Source of the DNA: an uncultured Eubacteriales bacterium
Lineage (GTDB): Bacteria; Bacillota_A; Clostridia; Christensenellales; Aristaeellaceae
Assembly (NCBI GenBank): GCA_902795555.1
Contig: CADBLV010000368.1
Coordinates: 1 to 5,478, forward strand
DNA length: 5,478 nucleotides
Direction: 5' to 3'
Under the pieces are notes generated by a model. That model ran no database searches, was not told where the DNA came from, and was given only the letters and a program-made list of their open reading frames with translations. Shown one piece after another: positions 1 to 5,119 of the stretch. A program made the position numbers and the translations under genes. Each line of letters starts with the position of its first letter. Positions within the stretch are counted from its first letter, which is position 1.

Positions 1-1061
1 AAGCGGCCGAGACGATATTCATCCGTGCCGAGGAGAAGATCGATCGTGTAGCGAGTGGGGACATTGAAGGTGAACTCAAACTGATCCGGGAAACATTCCC
101 GGATGCTGTCCAGCAGGGCCAGGGCTGCGGCGACCGGATCCGCGGAAGCAGGGGAGGTGAAATGAAGCTGGACACCTCCGCAGGGCTCTCCCGCATACTT
201 GGAAGCGCAGGGCGTGAACCAGTGCGGCCGGAAGCGGACTCCCGGAATGCCGCGGCTTTCGGCGGCGGCGGCCAGACGGATGTAATCAATCCAGGGGGCG
301 CCGATCACCTCAAAGGGGAGGCAGGTTCCCCGGCCTTCGGAAACATTCGTGCCTTCGAAAAGACAGGTTCCCACATAGGCGAGGGCACAATGCCAGGTCG
401 GACAGTTAGGGGAGGGCGGCGGCCAGGGAAGACCCGTTTCTTCCGGCCTGGTATTTCTGTGCCACCCCTGCAGGGGAACCACATGCAGGGAGAGGGAATC
501 AAGCTTCAGGAACGCTTTGACCCAGCGGGCATATTCCCCGATCGTCAGGCCGTAACGGGTGGGAAGGGGATAGAGTCCCACATAGGAGGAAAAGCGCGGA
601 TCGAGGACGGGACCCTGAATCAGATCCCCTCCGAGGGGATTGATCCGATCGAAGACGACGACGGTCTTGTTTGCTTTGGCACATTCCTCCATGGCCAGGG
701 AAAGGGCATACAGATAGGTATAGAACCGGGCGCCGACGTCCTGCATATCGAAGCAAAAGATGTCAAAGGTATCCAGCATCTCCGCTGTGAGACGATGGCT
801 GCCGCCATAGACGGAAAAGACCGGCAGGCCGGAAACCGGATCGACACAGGTGGAGACTGCTTCTCCGGCCTGGATGGATCCCCGGATGCCGTGCTCGACG
901 GCGAAAAGGGCAGAGACATGATACTGTTCGCGGAGAACATCCACGGTGGAACGGAAATCCCCGGTGATGCCGGTCTGGTTAGTCATCAGACCGACCCGAC
1001 CGCTTTTCAGCAGGGAGGAAACGGAAGAACGGCAATCAATGCCGGATAAGACCTTGCTCAT
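1..1061 (-). CDS. namZ: Exo-beta-N-acetylmuramidase NamZ (DUF1343, GH171), C-terminus cut by window edge
   Basis: NamZ-family enzymes release MurNAc from the non-reducing end of peptidoglycan saccharides such as MurNAc-GlcNAc. My translation of the minus strand is open for 353 codons to the window edge. It shows the family's motifs in order: GLMTNQTG (about 24-31), EHGIRG with a conserved Glu (56-61), FDMQDVGARFYTY (104-116), FDRINPLGG (137-145), TRYGLTIGEYA (168-178), VPLQGW (195-200), TGLPWPPPSPN (209-219), FEGTNVSEGRGT (235-246), FEVIGAPWID (250-259) and KYAGEPCGGVQLH (288-300). Family members are usually about 390-415 residues, so perhaps 30-50 residues are missing. The ATG has an AGGAG eight bases upstream and an in-frame TGA six codons upstream, which fixes the start. 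There is no signal peptide, unlike the secreted Bacillus subtilis NamZ, so a cytoplasmic location is inferred. It lies 168 bases downstream of the solute-binding protein gene on the same strand, but a terminator intervenes. Family assignment is very sure; the exact substrate is inferred. Confidence 0.95.
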   Translation of the reverse strand, partial: MSKVLSGIDCRSSVSSLLKSGRVGLMTNQTGITGDFRSTVDVLREQYHVSALFAVEHGIRGSIQAGEAVSTCVDPVSGLPVFSVYGGSHRLTAEMLDTFDIFCFDMQDVGARFYTYLYALSLAMEECAKANKTVVVFDRINPLGGDLIQGPVLDPRFSSYVGLYPLPTRYGLTIGEYARWVKAFLKLDSLSLHVVPLQGWHRNTRPEETGLPWPPPSPNCPTWHCALAYVGTCLFEGTNVSEGRGTCLPFEVIGAPWIDYIRLAAAAESRGIPGVRFRPHWFTPCASKYAGEPCGGVQLHFTSPASADPVAAALALLDSIRECFPDQFEFTFNVPTRYTIDLLLGTDEYRLGR

Positions 1062-1069
1062 GATGGAGA

Positions 1070-1079
1070 CTCCTGATCA
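1070..1079 (-). promoter_or_regulatory. namZ ribosome binding site plus upstream in-frame stop
   Basis: On the minus strand AGGAG (1074-1070) lies eight bases before the ATG at 1061. A TGA in the same frame sits at 1079-1077, six codons before the ATG. Together they decide the start of namZ and exclude an N-terminal extension carrying a signal peptide. Confidence 0.8.
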
Positions 1080-1160
1080 AATCATACTTGGGCAGAGGGA
1101 ACGAAAGGACAGGATAAAACGGGAAAAAAGATGGATGAAACCGGCCTATATGGTTCTTCG

Positions 1161-1194
1161 AAAAGGGGGCCGTTTCCAGGACGGAAACGGCCCC
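1161..1194 (-). terminator. Intrinsic terminator after the transport operon
   Basis: Read on the minus strand, a perfect 12-bp stem (GGGGCCGTTTCC, loop GTCCT, GGAAACGGCCCC; 1194-1166) is followed by CTTTTC. The stem is GC-rich and the U-tract short, so termination may be partial. It begins 36 bases after the stop codon of the solute-binding protein gene and ends about 100 bases before namZ. The plus strand has no T-tract after the hairpin, so it should act in one direction only. Confidence 0.8.
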
Positions 1195-1229
1195 ACAACC
1201 AGGGAAAGAGAGAAGATGGGATGGGGAAA

Positions 1230-2681
1230 TCACTTCTTGGCGGCCACGAAGGCATCCACCTGCGCCTGCAGCGTGTCGATCACGGTCTGCAGACCGGCGT
1301 CCTTCATGCGCTGGAGCATTTCGGGGATGACCACATCGGGATCAGAGGTACCGGTGATCAGTTCCGGCTTGTACTCCTGGAAGATCTGGGAGATGGCCAG
1401 GCACTCGGTCATCACGTCGTTGAGGTCGGGGGTGAAGCCCATGACCGCGGAAATCTTGGCATCCTTGTAGCCTTCGAACACCTTCGCCCACTGATCGGGA
1501 TCGGCGGGAACTTCCGGGAACGCGGAGGCTTCCACGGGGCCCAGGGTGTAGTGGCCCTGCGTGTAGGCCCACAGGCTCATGTTCGTGTTGCCCAGTTCGG
1601 TCTTCACGGCGGTGCCATTTTCCATGTTGTAGTGCTTGCCTTCGATGCCGTAGCGGGCCATGGTCCGATAGGTGGCATCGGTGTTCATGAGCTGGATCAG
1701 CTTCAGGCACTCATCGACATGCTCGGTGGCGCTGCTGATGGCGGTCATGGAGCCGCGGATGGAATAGGTGCTCATGAAGGGTCCGTCGAAGCGGGAGATG
1801 TAAACGGGCTTTTTGATCGCGTTGGCCCAGACGGTCTCCGCGCCGAACCAGCCCTGACCGGACTGAACCACACCAGCCTGCGCACGGGGCATGGACTCGG
1901 TGACGGCGGCATCCTGATTGATGTAGCCCTTCTGATACCACTCATGGAGCTTCTTCAGGCGGTTCACATAGGCGGGGATTTCCAGCGCGCTCTTAACCAC
2001 CAGTTCCTGATCGGTTCCCTGAGCATCCCAGTCCAGACCAACCAGATATTCCTGGTTCAGCCAGTCGACGAGGCAGTTGTCCCAGGAGGTCAGGCCGGCC
2101 TTGGACATCTTGAAGGGATAGTCATCCGGATGATCCTGCTTGTACATCTCGAAATACTTCTCAATGCCATCGAAGGAGATGTAGTGATCCACTTCCTGGC
2201 CCTTTTCATTGACGAAGTAGTTCGTGTCCATGATCCAGAAGATTTCCATGCCGATATCCTTCATGTGGGGGATCGCATAGATCTTGCCTTCGGTATCCAT
2301 GGCAGCCCAGGCGGCGTCGATGACGGAGTTCTTCAGATCCGGGAACTCGTTCAGCTTCGCAGAGATGTCCATGAACATGCCGTTGGTTACGTTGGTGGCA
2401 TAGTCATTGTACCAGTCGCAGGTGAAGCAGATGTCGAAGGGCTCGCCCGTGTTCATAGCCAGAGCGATCTGATCGTTGGTCATGTACTTGAATTCGCAGG
2501 TGACGCCGATCTTTTCAGCGGAATACGCATTCAGCGCAGCCTCTACTTCGGGCCAGTCGATCGGAGCTTCAGCGGAGCAGCCCATCCACCAGATGAGCTT
2601 CACGGGCTCGTCAGCCATGGCGAGGGGCGCGACCGAGATCAGCAGCGCGATCGCCAGCAGAAGGGAAATGAGTTTCTTCAT
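1230..2681 (-). CDS. ABC transporter extracellular solute-binding protein, DUF3502/LplA-like (candidate MurNAc-saccharide receptor)
   Basis: This 483-residue protein should bind a sugar outside the membrane and hand it to the two permeases encoded just upstream. Residues 1-23 are a Sec signal peptide: MKK, a hydrophobic core, then a likely cleavage at AMA/DEP. No lipobox cysteine is present; the first cysteine after the signal is C35. The mature protein resembles the LplA/YtcQ group of CUT1 binding proteins: KLIWWMG near the N-terminus, PFDICFTCDWYNDYATNV (81-98), EGKIYAIP (131-138), and YGIEGKHY (344-351) in the second lobe. The last 75 or so residues (from GFTPDLN at 415 through PEMLQRMKDAGLQTVIDTLQAQVDAF) match the DUF3502 pattern at the C-terminus of this group. 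The length is typical. The start is fixed by AAGGAGG seven bases upstream, the best ribosome site of the operon, which fits the excess of binding protein over permease these systems need. Ligand specificity cannot be read from the sequence; a MurNAc saccharide is inferred from flanking namZ and murQ. Confidence 0.9.
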   Translation of the reverse strand: MKKLISLLLAIALLISVAPLAMADEPVKLIWWMGCSAEAPIDWPEVEAALNAYSAEKIGVTCEFKYMTNDQIALAMNTGEPFDICFTCDWYNDYATNVTNGMFMDISAKLNEFPDLKNSVIDAAWAAMDTEGKIYAIPHMKDIGMEIFWIMDTNYFVNEKGQEVDHYISFDGIEKYFEMYKQDHPDDYPFKMSKAGLTSWDNCLVDWLNQEYLVGLDWDAQGTDQELVVKSALEIPAYVNRLKKLHEWYQKGYINQDAAVTESMPRAQAGVVQSGQGWFGAETVWANAIKKPVYISRFDGPFMSTYSIRGSMTAISSATEHVDECLKLIQLMNTDATYRTMARYGIEGKHYNMENGTAVKTELGNTNMSLWAYTQGHYTLGPVEASAFPEVPADPDQWAKVFEGYKDAKISAVMGFTPDLNDVMTECLAISQIFQEYKPELITGTSDPDVVIPEMLQRMKDAGLQTVIDTLQAQVDAFVAAKK

Positions 2682-2688
2682 GGGGTTA

Positions 2689-2695
2689 CCTCCTT
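2689..2695 (-). promoter_or_regulatory. Strong ribosome binding site of the solute-binding protein gene
   Basis: AAGGAGG, seven bases before the ATG at 2681, is a near-perfect match to the anti-Shine-Dalgarno sequence. It is clearly better placed than the site of the middle gene (ten-base spacing) and better matched than that of the first gene (AAAGGGG). Confidence 0.85.
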
Positions 2696-2709
2696 AAAAT
2701 GATATATTG

Positions 2710-2727
2710 GAACGGCATCCGCCGTTC
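2710..2727 (-). other. Intercistronic hairpin between permease and binding-protein genes
   Basis: On the minus strand GAACGGC-GGAT-GCCGTTC forms a perfect 7-bp stem with a four-base loop in the 90-base gap ahead of the solute-binding protein gene. It is followed by CAATATATCATTTT, not a clean U-tract, so I read it as an mRNA stability or processing element or a weak attenuator. Such elements are known in sugar ABC operons to raise binding-protein mRNA relative to permease mRNA. The role here is inference. Confidence 0.5.
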
Positions 2728-2771
2728 AAACCGAGATCAGGGAACCGGAACAACTCACGACTGTCAGCCCA

Positions 2772-3734
2772 TCAACCTTTCACAGCGCCAATGGTCAGGC
2801 CGCTGATGAAATACTTCTGGAAGAAGGGATAGCTGAACATGATGGGCACCACCGAGATGACCACGATGGCCATCCGCATGGTCTCGCTGGGAAGCACGCT
2901 GCCGCTGTCGGCGGACATGTTGCCCTCGTTGTTCGTCAGGTAGGAGATATTCTCCTCGATATTCATCAGAACGTACTGCAGGGGATAGAGATCGCGCCGG
3001 CTTGTTTCGATATACAGCTTGGCCTGATACCAGTCGTTCCAGTAGGCAAAGGTCAGGAACAGGGCGATCGTCGCCAGGGCGGGGAGGGAGATCGGCAACA
3101 CCAGCTGGGCGAAGATCCTGAGCTGATTGGCGCCGTCAATCTTGCCGGACTCGATGATTTCATCAGGCACGGAGGTCTGGAAGAAGGTGCGCATGATAAT
3201 GACATAGAAGGAGGAGCAGCAGATCGGAAGGATCAGGGCCCAGTAGGTATTTTTCAGACCGAGGAGCTGCGTGTTGACAACGTAGGTGGACAAAAGGCCG
3301 CCGTTGAAGATCATGGGGATGAAGATCATCGTCGTATACAGGCCGCGGAGCCGGAAATTCTTCCGGGACAGGACATAGCCCATGGTGGCAATCAGGGTGA
3401 CACCCAGGGCCGTGCCCACGAAGGTGATTCCGATGGACGTCAGGAAGGCCTGCACCACCACAGGGATCCCCGCAGAAGAGCGAATACGCCAGACATACTG
3501 ATAAGCATCGGTGGCCCATTCCATGGGGGTGAAGCTGTAGCCCACCTTGCCGATGGAGGCTTCGGAGGAGAAGGAGATGATGATGACGAAGACCACGGGC
3601 ACCAGGCAAAGGAGAGCCAGGAAGATGAACAGAATGCTGTACAAAACGTTGGTTCCCGGCTTGATTGAATTGAACCTTATCATACCGCTGCCGGTTTCTC
3701 TGGGGCCTGAGGAAGGAAACTGTTTCTTTTTCAT
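2772..3734 (-). CDS. CUT1-family sugar ABC transporter permease, YtcP/AraQ-like
   Basis: One of two membrane subunits of a carbohydrate importer, 320 residues, a normal length for the family. After a short basic N-terminus, hydrophobic segments at about 29-54, 95-120, 133-155, 163-181, 213-231 and 287-305 give six predicted membrane spans. The cytoplasmic EAA loop that docks the ATPase is present in family form: ESGKIDGANQLRIFAQLVLP (195-214), with the conserved DGA and LP positions. The C-terminus FFQKYFISGLTIGAVKG is characteristic of the YtcP/AraQ side of the CUT1 permease pair. It starts 19 bases after the stop of the partner permease, with AAAGGAGG lying in that gap ten bases before the ATG. 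A second methionine at residue 18 is a possible but less likely start. No ATP-binding subunit is encoded nearby; related systems use a shared MsmX/UgpC-type ATPase encoded elsewhere. Substrate is not readable from the sequence. Confidence 0.93.
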   Translation of the reverse strand: MKKKQFPSSGPRETGSGMIRFNSIKPGTNVLYSILFIFLALLCLVPVVFVIIISFSSEASIGKVGYSFTPMEWATDAYQYVWRIRSSAGIPVVVQAFLTSIGITFVGTALGVTLIATMGYVLSRKNFRLRGLYTTMIFIPMIFNGGLLSTYVVNTQLLGLKNTYWALILPICCSSFYVIIMRTFFQTSVPDEIIESGKIDGANQLRIFAQLVLPISLPALATIALFLTFAYWNDWYQAKLYIETSRRDLYPLQYVLMNIEENISYLTNNEGNMSADSGSVLPSETMRMAIVVISVVPIMFSYPFFQKYFISGLTIGAVKG

Positions 3735-3744
3735 CGCTTTTCAA

Positions 3745-3752
3745 CCTCCTTT
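3745..3752 (-). promoter_or_regulatory. Ribosome binding site of the second permease gene
   Basis: AAAGGAGG begins one base past the stop codon of the first permease gene and lies ten bases before the ATG at 3734. The spacing is somewhat long. The closeness to the upstream stop suggests translational coupling within one transcript. Confidence 0.75.
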
Positions 3753-3753
3753 C

Positions 3754-4740
3754 TCAGAACAGGGCGCTTTCTTTGTCGATCTTGCGGACGATCGCGTTGG
3801 CTACGATCATCGTGATACATCCGAGGGTCGACTGCAGGAAGCCCGCGGCGGAAATGTATCCGTAGACCGGGCGGGGATTGTTGAACATGGAATTGAAGAC
3901 ATAAACATCCAGAGTCAGATACACACTGGTGAGGCTGCTGGAGTTCCGGGTCGCCCGATAGAACAGACCAAAGTCGGAATTGAAGATCTTTCCGATGGCC
4001 ATGATGAACATGATGATCATGATCGTTTTCAGCATGGGCAGGGTGATGTACCGGGTTTGCTGCCACTTGGTGGCTCCGTCGATGACCGCCGCCTCATACA
4101 GGCTGTCGTCAATTCCCTTGATCGAGGCCAGATAGACCACCATGCTGTATCCGATGGTTTTCCACATATGTAAGAATATCAGGAACCATGGCCAGTAGCC
4201 AATGGCCTCTTTCTGATACCATCGGACAGGCTGCCCGCCGAAACCGATGATCATCCGGTTGACCAGGCCGTTATCCGTGGACAGGAAGGCGAAGACGAAA
4301 TAACCCACGACCACCCAGCTGAGGAAATGGGGCAGGAACATGGCTGTCTGCGTGACCTTGGCCAGGCGCTCGCTCCGCAGATGATTGATCATGATGGCCA
4401 GGGACACCGGAATCAACACGCCGAGAATAATGAAGATGATGTTATACCCGATGGTATTCCGGAACATGTTGATCGTCGTTTCCTTATTATTCGCGAAAAG
4501 GAAACGGAAATTGTCAAACCCGCACCAGGGACTGTTGTTAAACAGGCTCCAGAGGAACCCTTTCCCGGGGGCGACCTTGTATTTTTTAAAGGCGATGATC
4601 AATCCGAAAATCGGAACGTAGCAAAAGAGAAGATACCACACCGTCGTCGGGAGAGAGAGCAGGAAGAGCTGAAAATCGTCCTGCGTAAAGCGGCGCTTTT
4701 TCCGGACCGGCACCGGCTTTCCCGGGTTGGTTGCTTTCAT
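3754..4740 (-). CDS. CUT1-family sugar ABC transporter permease, LplB-like; first gene of the transport operon
   Basis: The other membrane subunit of the importer, 328 residues. The basic N-terminus (PVRKKRRFTQDDFQLFLLSLP, about 11-31) followed by YVPIFGLIIAFKKYKV (41-56) is typical of the LplB/YteP group, whose characterised or inferred substrates are mostly complex oligosaccharides. Hydrophobic segments at about 27-50, 98-118, 137-156, 180-201, 238-258 and 299-319 give six predicted spans. The EAA loop is well conserved: YEAAVIDGATKWQQTRYITLP begins at 215, with Glu216, Gly222 and the closing LP. The C-terminus ends RKIDKESALF, also common in this group. The start is the only plausible ATG. 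Its ribosome site (AAAGGGG, eight bases away) is weak, in contrast to the later genes. Transcription is likely from the promoter near 4909, leaving a leader of about 160 bases. The membrane family is sure; MurNAc-saccharide import is inferred from the neighbours namZ and murQ. Confidence 0.94.
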   Translation of the reverse strand: MKATNPGKPVPVRKKRRFTQDDFQLFLLSLPTTVWYLLFCYVPIFGLIIAFKKYKVAPGKGFLWSLFNNSPWCGFDNFRFLFANNKETTINMFRNTIGYNIIFIILGVLIPVSLAIMINHLRSERLAKVTQTAMFLPHFLSWVVVGYFVFAFLSTDNGLVNRMIIGFGGQPVRWYQKEAIGYWPWFLIFLHMWKTIGYSMVVYLASIKGIDDSLYEAAVIDGATKWQQTRYITLPMLKTIMIIMFIMAIGKIFNSDFGLFYRATRNSSSLTSVYLTLDVYVFNSMFNNPRPVYGYISAAGFLQSTLGCITMIVANAIVRKIDKESALF

Positions 4741-4902
4741 AAAAGTTGCCCCTTTCCTTCAGACTTCCGGGGGCCGGGGACGGGCGCCCCGGCGGCTGAA
4801 ATGATCCCGATCCGGGCTGTGCACAAGCGGAAAAACCCAAGCAAAACCTGTGAGCCTTCTTTGGCCGGAACCGTTCAGCATATTGATTTCGTCTCAATCA
4901 AC
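4741..4902 (-). other. Long GC-rich 5' leader of the transport operon
   Basis: If transcription starts near 4902, the mRNA has about 160 untranslated bases. The part next to the gene contains a hairpin CCGGGG-N7-CCCCGG (4774-4779 with 4787-4792) enclosed by an outer TTCAG/CTGAA pair (4758-4762 with 4796-4800). A smaller CCCG-ATC-CGGG dyad lies at 4806-4816. The outer arm ends three bases ahead of the AAAGGGG ribosome site, so folding could limit translation. I do not recognise a known riboswitch class and see no U-tract that would make it a terminator. Both ends of the feature depend on the predicted start site. Confidence 0.45.
4883..4901. promoter_or_regulatory. Dyad TTGATT-N7-AATCAA at the transport-operon start site (candidate operator)
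   Basis: A perfect 6+6 inverted repeat with a seven-base spacer lies directly downstream of the minus-strand -10 box, so it covers roughly the first 20 transcribed bases. That is a classic repressor position. It could instead form a small hairpin at the 5' end of the mRNA. The arms differ from those of the dyads upstream of murQ, so a different regulator or a different type of site is implied. Confidence 0.5.
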
Positions 4903-4908
4903 GGGGGC

Positions 4909-4937
4909 ATTATACCACATGTTGCGGAAAAAAGCTA
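4909..4937 (-). promoter_or_regulatory. Extended -10 promoter for the transport operon
   Basis: On the minus strand TATAAT (4914-4909) is a perfect -10 box, preceded by TGG to give an extended -10 (TGnTATAAT). At 16-18 bases spacing the -35 region offers only poor matches (for example TAGCTT), which an extended -10 can tolerate. A/T tracts upstream may serve as an UP-type element. The predicted start is about 4902. Confidence 0.7.
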
Positions 4938-4976
4938 CAGGATCTTGAAAAAAATTCACACAAGTATCCAAAAAAA
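4928..4976. other. Phased A-tracts between the divergent promoters (probable bent DNA)
   Basis: Runs of six or seven A occur at 4928-4933, 4948-4954 and 4970-4976 on the plus strand. Their centres are about 20.5 and 22 bases apart, close to two helical turns each. Such phasing usually gives intrinsic curvature. The tracts are upstream of the minus-strand promoter, where they may also contact the RNA polymerase alpha subunit. Confidence 0.5.
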
Positions 4977-4995
4977 TTGCCCTTTTTATTTCCTA

Positions 4996-5021
4996 GGGGT
5001 TTTCCGGTTGGATTGAAACGG
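4996..5021 (+). repeat. Direct repeat copy 1 with internal dyad (upstream operator candidate)
   Basis: The first of two 26-bp copies; the leading 15 bases, GGGGTTTTCCGGTTG, are identical in both. Inside, CCGGTT-N6-AAACGG forms an inverted repeat with one mismatch. It lies about 33 bases upstream of the murQ -35 box and has no -10 box of its own at the matching distance, so it looks like an auxiliary operator and not a second promoter. Confidence 0.65.
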
Positions 5022-5041
5022 GACGTTGTTGCACTTTGTCC

Positions 5042-5067
5042 GGGGTTTTCCGGTTGCTTTGAACCGG
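5042..5067 (+). repeat. Direct repeat copy 2 with perfect dyad overlapping the murQ -35
   Basis: The second copy matches the first at 23 of 26 positions and begins 46 bases after it. It contains a perfect inverted repeat, CCGGTT-N6-AACCGG (5050-5067), that covers the -35 box of the murQ promoter. A dimeric repressor bound here would block RNA polymerase. A MurR-like (RpiR family) protein is the natural suspect because MurR represses murQ in E. coli, but no regulator gene is visible in the window. Confidence 0.65.
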
Positions 5068-5082
5068 ATCGCCTGCTATAAT
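5054..5082 (+). promoter_or_regulatory. murQ promoter
   Basis: TTGCTT (-35, 5054-5059) and a perfect TATAAT (-10, 5077-5082) are separated by 17 bases. Transcription should begin near 5089, giving a leader of about 30 bases. The -35 box is only a half match to consensus and lies inside the dyad repeat, which suits a regulated promoter. Confidence 0.8.
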
Positions 5083-5105
5083 ACAGAAAACGGAGAACGG
5101 AAGAA

Positions 5106-5111
5106 AAGGAG
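5106..5111 (+). promoter_or_regulatory. murQ ribosome binding site
   Basis: AAGGAG, eight bases before the ATG at 5120, supports the chosen start. Confidence 0.8.
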
Positions 5112-5119
5112 CCATTATT

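Noticed and set aside
305..940. Several short minus-strand frames that could suggest a frameshifted namZ
   Set aside because: Translating the minus strand by hand gives one continuous frame from 1061 to the window edge with the motifs in the right order, so the gene is intact and these are out-of-frame shadows.
162..1049. A 295-codon plus-strand open frame opposite namZ
   Set aside because: The opposite strand encodes every conserved NamZ motif in one unbroken frame. The plus-strand product is Gly/Arg/Asp-rich, resembles nothing known, and has no good ribosome site.
1..1061. Eleven cysteines in NamZ taken as proof of a cytoplasmic location
   Set aside because: The exported binding protein next door also has seven cysteines, so in this organism cysteine content is not a reliable sign of location; the missing signal peptide is the better argument.
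1131..2702. A 523-codon plus-strand open frame opposite the solute-binding protein gene
   Set aside because: It is the mirror of a well-supported gene with signal peptide and family motifs. Its translation is low-complexity, rich in G, H and D, with no recognisable domain, as expected from the codon bias of a GC-rich gene read backwards.
2724..2760. CCGGTT and TTTGAACGG words before the binding-protein gene resembling the murQ operator arms
   Set aside because: The arms are about 15 bases apart instead of six and one is incomplete, so it is not the same dyad; chance similarity in GC-rich DNA is likely.
2682..2771. A possible internal promoter (TTGAAC, 17 bases, TATATC) before the binding-protein gene
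   Set aside because: Both boxes are imperfect, the -35 overlaps the hairpin, and the predicted start would fall on the ribosome binding site.
4327..5016. A 229-codon plus-strand frame spanning the permease start and the control region
   Set aside because: It overlaps the permease coding region antisense, crosses the promoter region, and its product shows no domain.
5011..5070. A catabolite-responsive (cre) element in the murQ promoter region
   Set aside because: TTGAAACGG and TTGAACCGG words resemble part of the cre consensus but the central CG is out of register in both.
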